Positions 49,375 to 57,864 of a DNA stretch of 64,000 nucleotides are shown here, in pieces. The translations under genes and the position numbers were made by a program. Numbering within the stretch: the first letter of the stretch is position 1; each line of letters begins with the position of its first letter. Source of the DNA: Synechocystis sp. PCC 7338 (lineage in GTDB: Bacteria; Cyanobacteriota; Cyanobacteriia; Cyanobacteriales; Microcystaceae); the NCBI RefSeq assembly GCF_018282115.1, contig NZ_CP054306.1:2403488-2467487 (forward strand). Direction: 5' to 3'. The notes beneath the pieces were generated by a model. It was given only the letters and a program-made list of their open reading frames with translations. It made no database searches and had not been told where the DNA came from.

Positions 49375-50766
49375 CTAACGGGGCCAGAGTTTACGCCACC
49401 AGGGAATGGCATCTTGAGGCCCTTCCAGGTAATCAATTTTATTCTCAATTTCCGTCAGGGGCCACCCTGTTAAATTAGCGAGGGTTTTAGCCTCTTCCCG
49501 TTGGCGCTTTTGCACTGTTTGACGGTATTCCTTCGCGGCGGTGCAACTCATTTCCCCCCGGTAGGGACGACGCAACACATAACGACCTTGGAATAAATCC
49601 TGGTTAGCGGTGTTTTGAAAACGTAAATCCTCGGGAAATTTATCAGGGGTGTAGCGCAAATGCAAACGGGTAATAAACACATTGCTGGTGCGGGGCAAAG
49701 GCATACCCCGGAAAGCAGGACTGGAGTCGGCATCGGACTGGTCTAACCAAAACACACCCGCTTCCCTTAATTCTTGGGGAGACAGGGGATCGGCGGAACA
49801 GGGGTCACAACTGCCCATATCCCAGGAATATTCCAAAAAAGCCACATTGTTGCCAGAGCGTTTGTAGGCGGTGTCGAACATAGAGCCATAGAACTGGCCA
49901 AATTCCCCCTGAACGAATTCGGGTAAATCTAGATTGGAGGGGATTTTTTCAGTACGGTAGTTGGTTATTTCCACTGCGCCCCGGGGTGATAACAGATAGA
50001 CAATCAACTCCTGGGGACCGTCCGCATTCACCATGCCCAAACGAATAGGCAACATAAACCGGGGGGATTCATAGGCCATCATCAATGGTCTTAGGGCTTG
50101 AAATCCTTGGCGATCAAATTCTTTGAGGTTAACTTTGGCGACAAAAAACTTCAGTCCCTGTTTGATATAGGCTCCGAGTACGTCGGTGGCTCCGGCGGGA
50201 ATGCGGTAATTATTTTGACTTAACCAAGTTTCTAGGCCGTTAGACTCCTTGGCACTAAGGATGAGAATGTCATATTCCCCCACGGAAAATTGATTTTCAA
50301 TGGTCACCCCCAATGCTTCATTGCTTACTTTTTCCTGGGCTCCTCGGCTCATGGTGGGGGCGGCAGGCATGGCATCCATAAATTGACGGCCACCGTAACT
50401 GTCACAGGGATTACTATCAAAATATTCCACCAAACGGGGGGCACTAAAATTGTCCAAACGCTCAATAATTTTCCTTTCCCCCACATTCACTTGGTCTTCT
50501 TGCAACACCACCGGCACCGGTACCACGAGGGCAAAGTCTTTTGCTTCCCCTTGGTAATCATTGGCCATGGTCAACACTGTCCGATCGCCGTCTTTGGCAA
50601 TAATTACTTGGGAAGCATGGTTATAAAGACTAGTGTCAGCCTGGGCTACATAAAACCCACAAAAAGCTACAGCCGGCTGCACAAAAAGCAATAGGCCCAG
50701 CAGACAAGCTAATAAGATGACCTCTGGACGAAGATAGGCAAAAATTTTCCGGATGGCTTTGTCCAT
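49375..50766 (-). CDS. DUF2330-family protein
   Basis: 463 residues from the ATG at 50766. A signal anchor (VILLACLLGLLLFVQPAVAF) is followed by YVAQADTSLYNHASQVIIAK and NDYQGEAKDFALVVPVPVVL, which match DUF2330, including the FYVAxA cysteine-adjacent site (FCGFYVAQAD). The C-terminal part contains a C-x2-C pair region (GSCDPCSADPLSPQEL). Periplasmic or membrane-associated, function unknown. Longer than some members because of a C-terminal extension. Confidence 0.85.
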   Translation of the reverse strand: MDKAIRKIFAYLRPEVILLACLLGLLLFVQPAVAFCGFYVAQADTSLYNHASQVIIAKDGDRTVLTMANDYQGEAKDFALVVPVPVVLQEDQVNVGERKIIERLDNFSAPRLVEYFDSNPCDSYGGRQFMDAMPAAPTMSRGAQEKVSNEALGVTIENQFSVGEYDILILSAKESNGLETWLSQNNYRIPAGATDVLGAYIKQGLKFFVAKVNLKEFDRQGFQALRPLMMAYESPRFMLPIRLGMVNADGPQELIVYLLSPRGAVEITNYRTEKIPSNLDLPEFVQGEFGQFYGSMFDTAYKRSGNNVAFLEYSWDMGSCDPCSADPLSPQELREAGVFWLDQSDADSSPAFRGMPLPRTSNVFITRLHLRYTPDKFPEDLRFQNTANQDLFQGRYVLRRPYRGEMSCTAAKEYRQTVQKRQREEAKTLANLTGWPLTEIENKIDYLEGPQDAIPWWRKLWPR

Positions 50767-50976
50767 GGTTCTGGGTCCCGCTAGGTGGAAAACTGTCGAG
50801 ATGATTGCTGGCAATTTGCAATATAGTCCGCATTATCGGCGATCGCCATCAGCAAATTGATGAAACTTTGTTAATTTTTGGATCATCATACTGTCGGGGG
50901 AAGATCAGCATCGTGAATGATTGTTAAGTTAGAAGTAATGATTTAATCATTCACCTTACTCCTCCCACTAAAAATT

Positions 50977-51444
50977 ATGTTACTTTTCCTACTTCCAGGC
51001 AGCGGCGATCGTCTGGCCAAATTTTCTACCGCCCTACTGAGTTTTGTCCTTGTGACACTGGGAAATTTAGTGGCACCAATTGCCGTTGCGGCCCAGAATA
51101 TTCCTCTGCGCCAAGGTGTACATTTTTACGGCGAGTCTGCCCAACCGGGGGTGGTGGGCCAGGAATATTTCATCTTTCAGGTACGGGGCAATCAACTGAG
51201 GGGAGCTTTTTTTGCCTACTATTCTGAGTTTGCTTGCACCCATGGCACCGTTTCTGCCCAAGCGTTGGATTTAGTGGTGGAAGACCCCTATGGTGAGCAG
51301 CCCCCTAGCCGTTTTGCCCTGGCCCTTGTGCCCCGATCGCCAGTGGCCCGCAGTGGCAACAATATTGATTTGACGTTAAAGGGGTTAAAAGAAATCAGCA
51401 CCGTCGGCACAACGGAACAGGACATTTTAGCTGCCTGTTTATGA
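50977..51444 (+). CDS. Hypothetical exported protein
   Basis: 155 residues with an N-terminal signal peptide (LAKFSTALLSFVLVTLGNLV, cleavage after VAA). The mature part begins QNIPLRQGVHFYGESAQPGV and resembles small secreted beta proteins of cyanobacteria without an assigned role. The gene is on the + strand, divergent from the DUF2330 gene with a gap of about 210 bp. Start ATG 50977. Confidence 0.7.
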   Translation: MLLFLLPGSGDRLAKFSTALLSFVLVTLGNLVAPIAVAAQNIPLRQGVHFYGESAQPGVVGQEYFIFQVRGNQLRGAFFAYYSEFACTHGTVSAQALDLVVEDPYGEQPPSRFALALVPRSPVARSGNNIDLTLKGLKEISTVGTTEQDILAACL

Positions 51445-51618
51445 AGGTAGTCAAAATTAGTTAAACAAAATCCTTTCAAACCTTCTTCTACGGGATACGG
51501 GATCAAACCAAACTTCTTTTCCCTTCTCTGCCCCTGAGTGGGATCAATCCAGCGGTGTCCTACGTCACAAAGCCAGTAGGGTGGAATATGGCCACATTGC
51601 CAAGGAGTTTGATTTTTC

Positions 51619-53160
51619 ATGGGCATGATTGACTGGGCCATTGTACTGGTCTATTCGGCGATTGTTATTGTCATTGGGGCGATCGCCAGTCGCAAACAAG
51701 ATAACACTGATGAATATTTCCGGGGGGCGAAGCAAATTCCCTGGTGGGCCCTAGGTTTTTCCATCATTGCCACATCTTTTTCCGCCGCTTCTCTGTTGGG
51801 CGGCCCGGGGGAAGGTTACGGCCATGGCTTCTTGTATTTGCAATTACAGTTGGGGGATCTGATTGGCTATGGCCTAGTCATTGCTGTCTTTTTGCCATTT
51901 TTTGTCCGGCTCAATCTCACTACCGCCTATGAATACCTGGAAAAACGCTTTGATGCCAAAACCCGTTCCCTCGGTTCCCTTTGTTTTCTGCTGTTTGTCA
52001 TTGCCCGCCTAGGGGGATTGTTATATGCCGCTGCCCTGGTGTTATCGGTACTCACAGGCATTGGTACTAACACTGCCATTGTAATGGTGGGAGTAATCTC
52101 GATTATCTACACCGTCGCCGGGGGCATCACTGCGGTGGTCTGGACAGACGTGTTGCAATTTGGCATGATTTTTGTCGGCTTAGGAGCGGGAATTTGGGCT
52201 GCCGTTACCTCTGTACCAGGGGGGTTTGGGGAACTGTGGCGCATCGCCGGAGAAAGCGGCAAATTGGTGGTGTTCAACTTCGACTGGGATCCAGCCTCCA
52301 TTCGTTCTCTGCCCACTGCCCTTGTGGCCTATGGCATTTTAGCTTTTGCAGTAGCGGGCACTAACCAACAATCAGTCCAACGTTACGTTTCCTGTGCTGA
52401 TGAGACATCGGCCCGGAAAGCGATTCTCCTGGGCTGGTTTTCCGGCTTTGTGGGGGTAGCAGCCACTCTGTTGTTGGGGGTTTTACTGTTTAGCTTCTAC
52501 CAGCTACAGGGAAATTTACCGGCAAATGTTAAGCCCGATGAAATCCTTTCCTATTTTATCCTCAACCAAGTTCCCCCCGGAGCATCAGGGTTTTTGGTGG
52601 CGGCTATTTTTGCGGCGGCCATGTCCTCCATTGATTCGGCGTTGCACTCTTTGGCAACTTGTATGACGGTGGATTTTTACGACCGTTACATCAACGTCCG
52701 GGCCAGTGAAATTCTCTCGGTGCGGGTAGCCCAAGGATTAATTATCGTTTGGGGAATAGTGGCCATTTTTTCCGCCATTTATGCCGCTTCCACTGGGCAA
52801 GATCTACTAGAATTTTTGGTGTCCTACACCACCATGTTTTTGGGGCCGTTGTTGGGCATTTTCCTGATGGGGGTCTTGTTTCCCCGCATTAATGCCCTGG
52901 GCGCTTTTTACGGCACCGTGGCGGCGGTGTTGCTCGTCATTGTGGCTTCCAATGCTGGCTGGCTCACCTTCCCTGGCATTTGGCGATCGGCGATCACTGC
53001 TCCCCTGGCGATTCTATTGGGTTTAGGCATTTCCCTCTTTGCTAGCGCCCCAACCCCCAAACATTTACTCGGTTTGACCATTTGGCATTCGGTAACAGAT
53101 GCTCCTGGCACCAGTGCTGTAGCCAAGCCGGGGGCTAATGATCAGGATTTAGGGGACTAA
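51619..53160 (+). CDS. Sodium:solute symporter (SSS family)
   Basis: 513 residues, about 13 membrane helices. N-terminal DWAIVLVYSAIVIVIGAIAS, SFSAASLLGGPGEGYGHGF and the sodium-site block NQQSVQRYVSC, with AAIFAAAMSSIDSALHSLAT, are family features. The transported solute (sugar, amino acid, vitamin or other) cannot be read. The C-terminus is a short cytoplasmic tail. Starts at the ATG at 51619. Confidence 0.92.
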   Translation: MGMIDWAIVLVYSAIVIVIGAIASRKQDNTDEYFRGAKQIPWWALGFSIIATSFSAASLLGGPGEGYGHGFLYLQLQLGDLIGYGLVIAVFLPFFVRLNLTTAYEYLEKRFDAKTRSLGSLCFLLFVIARLGGLLYAAALVLSVLTGIGTNTAIVMVGVISIIYTVAGGITAVVWTDVLQFGMIFVGLGAGIWAAVTSVPGGFGELWRIAGESGKLVVFNFDWDPASIRSLPTALVAYGILAFAVAGTNQQSVQRYVSCADETSARKAILLGWFSGFVGVAATLLLGVLLFSFYQLQGNLPANVKPDEILSYFILNQVPPGASGFLVAAIFAAAMSSIDSALHSLATCMTVDFYDRYINVRASEILSVRVAQGLIIVWGIVAIFSAIYAASTGQDLLEFLVSYTTMFLGPLLGIFLMGVLFPRINALGAFYGTVAAVLLVIVASNAGWLTFPGIWRSAITAPLAILLGLGISLFASAPTPKHLLGLTIWHSVTDAPGTSAVAKPGANDQDLGD

Positions 53161-53307
53161 ATGGGTAAATATGGGTCAGATCAGATTTAACCCCATTGCC
53201 CAAGGTTCGGACAGTGGGTCTAGAGCCAAAGGGGGTTGATTACATTGCCCTGCTAATTTACCCCATCATTGCTAACTGAACTATTCAATTGTTTAGATTC
53301 TTTATCT

Positions 53308-53982
53308 ATGAAATATTCATTATTTTTCGTCACGGCGATCGCCACTGTTTTCGGAGGCTTAACTCCAGGTCAATGCCAAGCCATGGCCCAGGGAAGGGAA
53401 CCATTGATAGTGGCCCAATCCCCCAACCAGAATTTGCGGAGTTTTTTTGAAACTGGCCGTCCCCAGTCCCAGGATACTTTGCGATTTCAACGTCCTCCCA
53501 GCAGTGTGCCCCCCATTCGTCCCAGTGCCAATAATTGGCAGTTGATTGTTTTTAGCCAAGGCAATGTTTCTTTTTGGATGCCCCCCGGAATTCTGGCCCA
53601 GGATAGCGTGGTCATTGGTACTTCAGAAGGGGATTTAAATTTTCAAACCTTGACCAGCACCGACGATGATCATCGTTATGTGGCGGCCTATGCAACGGGG
53701 TTAACTGAGCAGCAAATCAGCGATCCCATGGCCTTATTTACGGCCATGCAAGCTAGGGTCGCACCGACAGAAACCTTTTCTCTGATGAATGAGCGCCCGG
53801 TGACGTTGGGGGACTATCAAGGCTCGGAATTCACATTTGCAAGTGATACGGAAAGGGTGGTTTTTCGTACCTATTTAGTGGGGGATAAAATCTATGCCAT
53901 GGGGGTAATACAGCCTTTGAATAGTACTAGGGATAATGCGGCCCGTACCTTTCTCAATGCGTTACAGTTCATTGATAGCTGA
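53308..53982 (+). CDS. Hypothetical exported protein
   Basis: About 224 residues from the ATG at 53308. A signal peptide (KYSLFFVTAIATVFGGLTPG QCQA) is followed by a folded domain with NWQLIVFSQGNVSFWMPPGI and YATGLTEQQISDPMALFTAM. I recognise no family name. It ends 3 bp before a hairpin at 53985 that may terminate it. The upstream in-frame start at 53269 would add 13 residues without signal-peptide character. Confidence 0.7.
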   Translation: MKYSLFFVTAIATVFGGLTPGQCQAMAQGREPLIVAQSPNQNLRSFFETGRPQSQDTLRFQRPPSSVPPIRPSANNWQLIVFSQGNVSFWMPPGILAQDSVVIGTSEGDLNFQTLTSTDDDHRYVAAYATGLTEQQISDPMALFTAMQARVAPTETFSLMNERPVTLGDYQGSEFTFASDTERVVFRTYLVGDKIYAMGVIQPLNSTRDNAARTFLNALQFIDS

Positions 53983-53984
53983 GG

Positions 53985-54001
53985 TCCTGGTCACACCAGG
54001 A
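53985..54001. terminator. Stem-loop after the exported-protein gene
   Basis: TCCTGGT, three bases, ACCAGGA: a 7-bp perfect stem immediately downstream of the + strand stop codon, between two convergent genes. It lacks a strong poly-U tract, so it could be a terminator or a protein or RNA-processing signal. Confidence 0.45.
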
Positions 54002-54056
54002 TGAACTTCAACCTGGCGATTGCCAAAATCTTCATAGAAGAAGGTAAAGGTTGATT

Positions 54057-54305
54057 CTAATTGCCCTGATTGTTGCTAGATTCCCAGCGAAATAGCCCAG
54101 CCATCAGGGCCACTACCCCCAGTTGGAGAGCCAAATTAGGCAAAATTTCCGTGGGGTCGTAGCCGGCCAGGAGTCGGAGACTAAAAATAAACACACCAAT
54201 CAGGCCGGAAGCCCCCAAGCCCAGGTAGATAAATTTACGTAAACCTCGATAGGGAGCCTCGGCCTCAGCCTTTAAGCGTTCAAATTGGTCTTTGTTATTA
54301 GGCAA
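54057..54305 (-). CDS. DUF3493 (Lpa1/Rep27-like) small membrane protein
   Basis: 82 residues: RLKAEAEAPYRGLRKFIYLG, LGASGLIGVFIFSLRLLAG and LPNLALQLGVVALMAGLFRW. This two-helix membrane architecture with PxRGLR is DUF3493, whose plant and algal members (LPA1/Rep27) help assemble photosystem II. A role in photosystem assembly is inferred. The gene follows a glutathione peroxidase gene on the same strand by 26 bp. Confidence 0.8.
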   Translation of the reverse strand: MPNNKDQFERLKAEAEAPYRGLRKFIYLGLGASGLIGVFIFSLRLLAGYDPTEILPNLALQLGVVALMAGLFRWESSNNQGN

Positions 54306-54331
54306 AATTTTCAGGGAATTGGGTCAGAAAA

Positions 54332-54841
54332 TTACAACAATTTTTCGATGTCCGCCGCAATCTCATCGGGTTTGGTGATGGAGCCGTAGCGTTTGACCAC
54401 TTTACCCTGGCGATCGACCAAAAATTTGGTGAAATTCCATTTAATGTCCTCCGCATTGCCCAAAAAAGGAATGGCCATACCGGGGCTAGCTTCAGTTAAA
54501 AACTTAAACAAGGGATGGGCATTGGAGCCATTGACTTCCACCTTTTCAAACACAGGAAAGGTTACTCCATAACGGGTTTCGCAAAAGTTTTTAATTTCCC
54601 CTGAGCCACCGGGTTCCTGCTGGCCAAACTGATTACAGGGAAAACCAAGTACCGTAAAACCCCGATCGCCAAATTGGTTCTGTAGGGTCTGGAGACCTTC
54701 ATATTGGGGGGTGAAGCCGCATTGACTGGCGGTGTTGACAATTAACAGCACCTTACCTTCAAAGTCCCTCATCGCTACGGAGGAACCATCCAAGGCATTG
54801 GCAGAAAAACCGTAGATTGTGTTGTTGGCTTGGGCAGTCAT
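54332..54841 (-). CDS. gpx: Glutathione peroxidase-like thiol peroxidase
   Basis: 169 residues. LIVNTASQCGFTPQYEGLQT has the peroxidatic cysteine, followed by VLGFPCNQFGQQEPG and the WNFTKFLVD Trp/Asn. It matches the bacterial, non-selenium enzymes that in Synechocystis use NADPH-linked reductants to reduce lipid hydroperoxides. It is co-oriented with DUF3493 and probably co-transcribed. Confidence 0.92.
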   Translation of the reverse strand: MTAQANNTIYGFSANALDGSSVAMRDFEGKVLLIVNTASQCGFTPQYEGLQTLQNQFGDRGFTVLGFPCNQFGQQEPGGSGEIKNFCETRYGVTFPVFEKVEVNGSNAHPLFKFLTEASPGMAIPFLGNAEDIKWNFTKFLVDRQGKVVKRYGSITKPDEIAADIEKLL

Positions 54842-54993
54842 AGAATTAGTGAAGTAAAAACAGTAAAAAAAGACTTGTCTAACTCAACAAATCAATCAAC
54901 AATTTATGTAGTCTAACAAAAACTCAGAGGGGAGCAGATTACGCTCAGGAGAGAGGGAATGGCATTCAGCTGCAGGTGTTTGCGGTGGCGAGA

Positions 54994-55302
54994 CTAGGCA
55001 CTGACCACATCCCCCATCAGTAGTCCAGCAATGAGTAACAATAGCAGAGCCACACAAAAGTCAAGAATTTGTGGATCTAGGCGGCGAGCGATCCAATACC
55101 CTAGGGAAACCCCCAACAAACTGGTGGAAATGAGGGCTAAGGCTGAGCCGGCAAACACTACCCAGGGAGATTGGGATTCGGCGCTAATCAACAATGTACT
55201 TAGTTGGGTTTTATCACCCATTTCCGCCAAAAAGATGGTTAAGAAGGTGGAGAAGAATACTGGGCGAAAATAATTGGGAGAAGCAGGTAGATCTTGGCTC
55301 AC
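54994..55302 (-). CDS. UPF0016 (GDT1/TMEM165-type) half-size cation transporter
   Basis: 102 residues with three membrane helices. FLTIFLAEMGDKTQLSTLLI carries the E-x-G-D-K-T/S motif that forms the Mn2+/Ca2+ site in this family. Full-length members carry two such motifs; this protein has only one, so it probably works as a dimer with itself or with another half-protein. A second partner is not encoded within 300 bp. Location is the thylakoid or plasma membrane by family. Confidence 0.85.
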   Translation of the reverse strand: MSQDLPASPNYFRPVFFSTFLTIFLAEMGDKTQLSTLLISAESQSPWVVFAGSALALISTSLLGVSLGYWIARRLDPQILDFCVALLLLLIAGLLMGDVVSA

Positions 55303-55468
55303 GGCGGTTCGACTAAATGGAAGTCACAGCGGTAATGGTGGGGACTCAGCGATGCATTGACATCCTAGCGGATCGGGGGACAGGAAATTTTTTCCTCTTT
55401 TCCCGAGGCTAACTCCAATGTTCTAAGCAAAAGTATGGGCGAGATAGTCACCGGCATAGCCAAACGGC

Positions 55469-56308
55469 TTAAATCCAATCTTCCTCTTCATCAGTATCGT
55501 TACTTTCTCCCGCCCCGGGGGGATTTGGCGCAGCATTGATTATCCGGTAGGGGGCATCATAAACACCCCTTGGACCAGGGGACTGGGTATCTGATTGCTC
55601 GTTTTTATCAGTTTTCGGTCGGGCCGGGCGATATTGCTGGGAATAGATGGTGCCTTCCCGTTTAGTATTTTGGGGCGTTTGGGGGGCTTCAAATTGTCGT
55701 AGATCCGGCAAAGGTTCCCTGGGGGGTGGGGGAGCTATTTCCTCTGGGGCTACAGGGGGGGAAGGCCTAGGCGTATTATTTCCTCGATCGCCCAGGTCGT
55801 TCTCGGAGGCTATGGCTGGACTTGGGCCCGTTATTTCGGGGGATAAATTTTCCCTATTTCTGCGGGCGGGGCGGGGGGAATCTTGCACTGTCGGTCGGGG
55901 CTGAGCCAGGGGTTTGGGGTCAGACCAATCGGCTAAGTCGGGTTCTGGTTCATCCCAATCCCATTCTTCCTTCATGGTGGCTGGTTCCGGTGCCCGTTGG
56001 GGGCTAGGGGGAGTGGTGGGGGGCGGGGGTGGCTCAAAGGATTCCAGTGGCGATCGCCGGGGGGGATTGGGGCGAAAATTTTGGGGCCTAGCTTTGGGCT
56101 GGCCGAGGGAACTCAGGACATTGATCAGCACACTGGCCAAAACTCCCAGGGTAAGGAATAGCACTACCCACAACCCCAGGGGCAAAGTGAAGCTAGCTAG
56201 GGCGGATTCAGCCGTGGTGCCGAAAAAATTTAGTTGTATGGGTTGTCGATTTTGCAGGAAAAAAATTAATCCTGTTCCTATCAAAAGAATGAGCAGTAAA
56301 CCTTGCAT
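55469..56308 (-). CDS. LapA-domain (DUF1049) protein with Pro-rich extension
   Basis: 279 residues. The N-terminal two-helix LapA domain (LLLILLIGTGLIFFLQNRQP, FTLPLGLWVVLFLTLGVLAS) is followed by about 210 Pro/Arg/Glu-rich residues (repeats of PPPP, RPRPTVQ and EEW-like motifs) that look disordered. LapA proteins occur in membrane and lipopolysaccharide contexts. The tail may recruit a partner; none is known. No signal peptide beyond the LapA helices. Confidence 0.75.
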   Translation of the reverse strand: MQGLLLILLIGTGLIFFLQNRQPIQLNFFGTTAESALASFTLPLGLWVVLFLTLGVLASVLINVLSSLGQPKARPQNFRPNPPRRSPLESFEPPPPPTTPPSPQRAPEPATMKEEWDWDEPEPDLADWSDPKPLAQPRPTVQDSPRPARRNRENLSPEITGPSPAIASENDLGDRGNNTPRPSPPVAPEEIAPPPPREPLPDLRQFEAPQTPQNTKREGTIYSQQYRPARPKTDKNEQSDTQSPGPRGVYDAPYRIINAAPNPPGAGESNDTDEEEDWI

Positions 56309-56342
56309 TGTTCACCAAAAATCGCCAGGGAATAACTCCAGC

Positions 56343-57482
56343 CTACAATTGGGGGGACAATTGACGAGCACCTTGTTCCTCTACCAGCGTGGAAACCATG
56401 GCCGCCATCAAAATCTCTGGGGTCACAGTAAAGGGTAAACGGTGAATGTCTGAATTGGGTAAACAGGTAAAGTCCGCCGCCTGTCGTAACTCCTCCAGGG
56501 AAATTTGCCCCAGACCCAGATTCTCAAGGGTTTTGGGCAAACCAATCTGGTCGTAAAAGCTTAACAATTGCCGGCGAGCAGTAGCTGCCAGTTGATTACC
56601 GCTGACCAATTCCTCTAGGCGTAACTGTACCAAAATGCCGTAGGCGACTTTTTCCCCGTGGAGAGCGTGGTGAGCCCGGGGCAATTGGGTTAAACCATTA
56701 TGCACAGCATGGGCCGCAACGGTACGACAGTTGGCACCACCCAAACCACCGATTACCCCCGCCATCAACAAACTGGCATCCACCACTTCCCGCCAAGTTT
56801 CACTGCCTGGTTGGGCCAGGGCTTCAGCGGATTTTTGCAGAAGAATATCCCGTAAAATGCGGGCCTGTTGCACCGCGGCCACGGTGAAGGTGTCACTGGA
56901 TTGGCCACTACTGACAGAAGCTTCATACCATTTGGCGATCGCATCTCCAATGCCGGCAATTAGTAATCTCGGTTCCGCCCGCTGGATTAGTTCATAATCC
57001 ACAACCAACAAATCTGGGCAACGGTCTAGGGCTACGTCGTAACAGAAAGCCCTGGTTTCGCTGTAAACATTGGCCAGGGCAGTCCAACCTGCACAGGTAG
57101 CAGCAGAAGTGGGCACTGTGGCGATCGCCAATTGGGTTTGATGGGCTAATAACTTGGCCGTGTCTAGGGCTTTACCTCCCCCCATACCCAAGATAAAATT
57201 CGGTTGTTCCTGGTGAACCCGTTGCCGCAATTGTTGAAGGGAAGACTCGGCGCAGTCAGGTAAATAGCTGGCCAGAGGGAGGGTCAGACCATAATTTTTT
57301 TGCAATGTTTCTAAAGACTTTGACCCCAGCTTAGCGGTGTGGTTACCCGTTACCACCAGACCCTTACTCCCCAATTTTTGTAAATGTGCCCCTGCCTGGG
57401 CCAAGGCACTGCGAATCACCACCGTGGGGGCGATCGCCATGGAAGCCAAAGGTTGGGTAACAGGGGAGATTGATGGGGCCAT
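56343..57482 (-). CDS. gldA: Iron-containing glycerol/alcohol dehydrogenase-like enzyme
   Basis: 379 residues from the ATG at 57482 (a TTG eight codons earlier is possible). It has the NAD-binding ILGMGGGKALDTAKLLA and VPTSAATCAGWTALANVYS blocks of the GldA group, and the metal-ligand histidines in GGANCRTVAAHAVHNGLTQL and ARHHALHGEKVAYGILVQ. The enzyme would oxidise glycerol or a related diol with NAD+. It reads leftward; a LapA-type gene follows it on the same strand. Confidence 0.85.
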   Translation of the reverse strand: MAPSISPVTQPLASMAIAPTVVIRSALAQAGAHLQKLGSKGLVVTGNHTAKLGSKSLETLQKNYGLTLPLASYLPDCAESSLQQLRQRVHQEQPNFILGMGGGKALDTAKLLAHQTQLAIATVPTSAATCAGWTALANVYSETRAFCYDVALDRCPDLLVVDYELIQRAEPRLLIAGIGDAIAKWYEASVSSGQSSDTFTVAAVQQARILRDILLQKSAEALAQPGSETWREVVDASLLMAGVIGGLGGANCRTVAAHAVHNGLTQLPRAHHALHGEKVAYGILVQLRLEELVSGNQLAATARRQLLSFYDQIGLPKTLENLGLGQISLEELRQAADFTCLPNSDIHRLPFTVTPEILMAAMVSTLVEEQGARQLSPQL

Positions 57483-57864
57483 AGTCGCAGGTTTATTGAG
57501 TCGCAATGATTGCCAAAATTTAATTTGAAACCAGGTTATGCCAGCCTAGCTTTGGGCTATTGATTCGGGAAAATCACTGGTATTAATTGGCTCAAAACTA
57601 TTTTAGAGAAAAAAAGAAGCTTTTTGCCGCTGTCCCCTACTCCGATCGCAAAGCCCTGATACTCACCCGGGACAAATCAATGGTGAAAACTGGGTTAATG
57701 CTATGGTGACCAGGTTTAGCATGAAGTTTTGTAACGGCTTTGTAAAGCTCTATTGCAACTTTGCCATCCCAGCGGCGATCGCCTACCCCTAAGCAAAAAG
57801 ACCGTGATAGGATGCGATCCGTACTGGCTCGCTGTTTTATAAGAAAAATTTTAGGAGAAAGGCT
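57483..57864. other. chlP upstream region
   Basis: 382 bp of intergenic DNA upstream of chlP. It contains a full HIP1 octamer near 57775 and a pair of GTTACA/TTTACA boxes on the minus strand at 57727-57747 that resembles an RpaB HLR1 site but with 11-bp instead of 10-bp spacing. AGGAG at 57853-57857 is the chlP ribosome-binding site. No gene is seen. Confidence 0.55.

Noticed and set aside
51288-51641. Minus-strand ORF with a CxxH-like WQCGHIPPYWLCDVGH segment
   Set aside because: It overlaps the + strand gene ending at 51444, and no family or start signal supports it; the 170 bp gap could still hold a relic.
57727-57747. HLR1 site
   Set aside because: The half-site spacing is 11 bp, not 10 bp; kept only as a weak suggestion.
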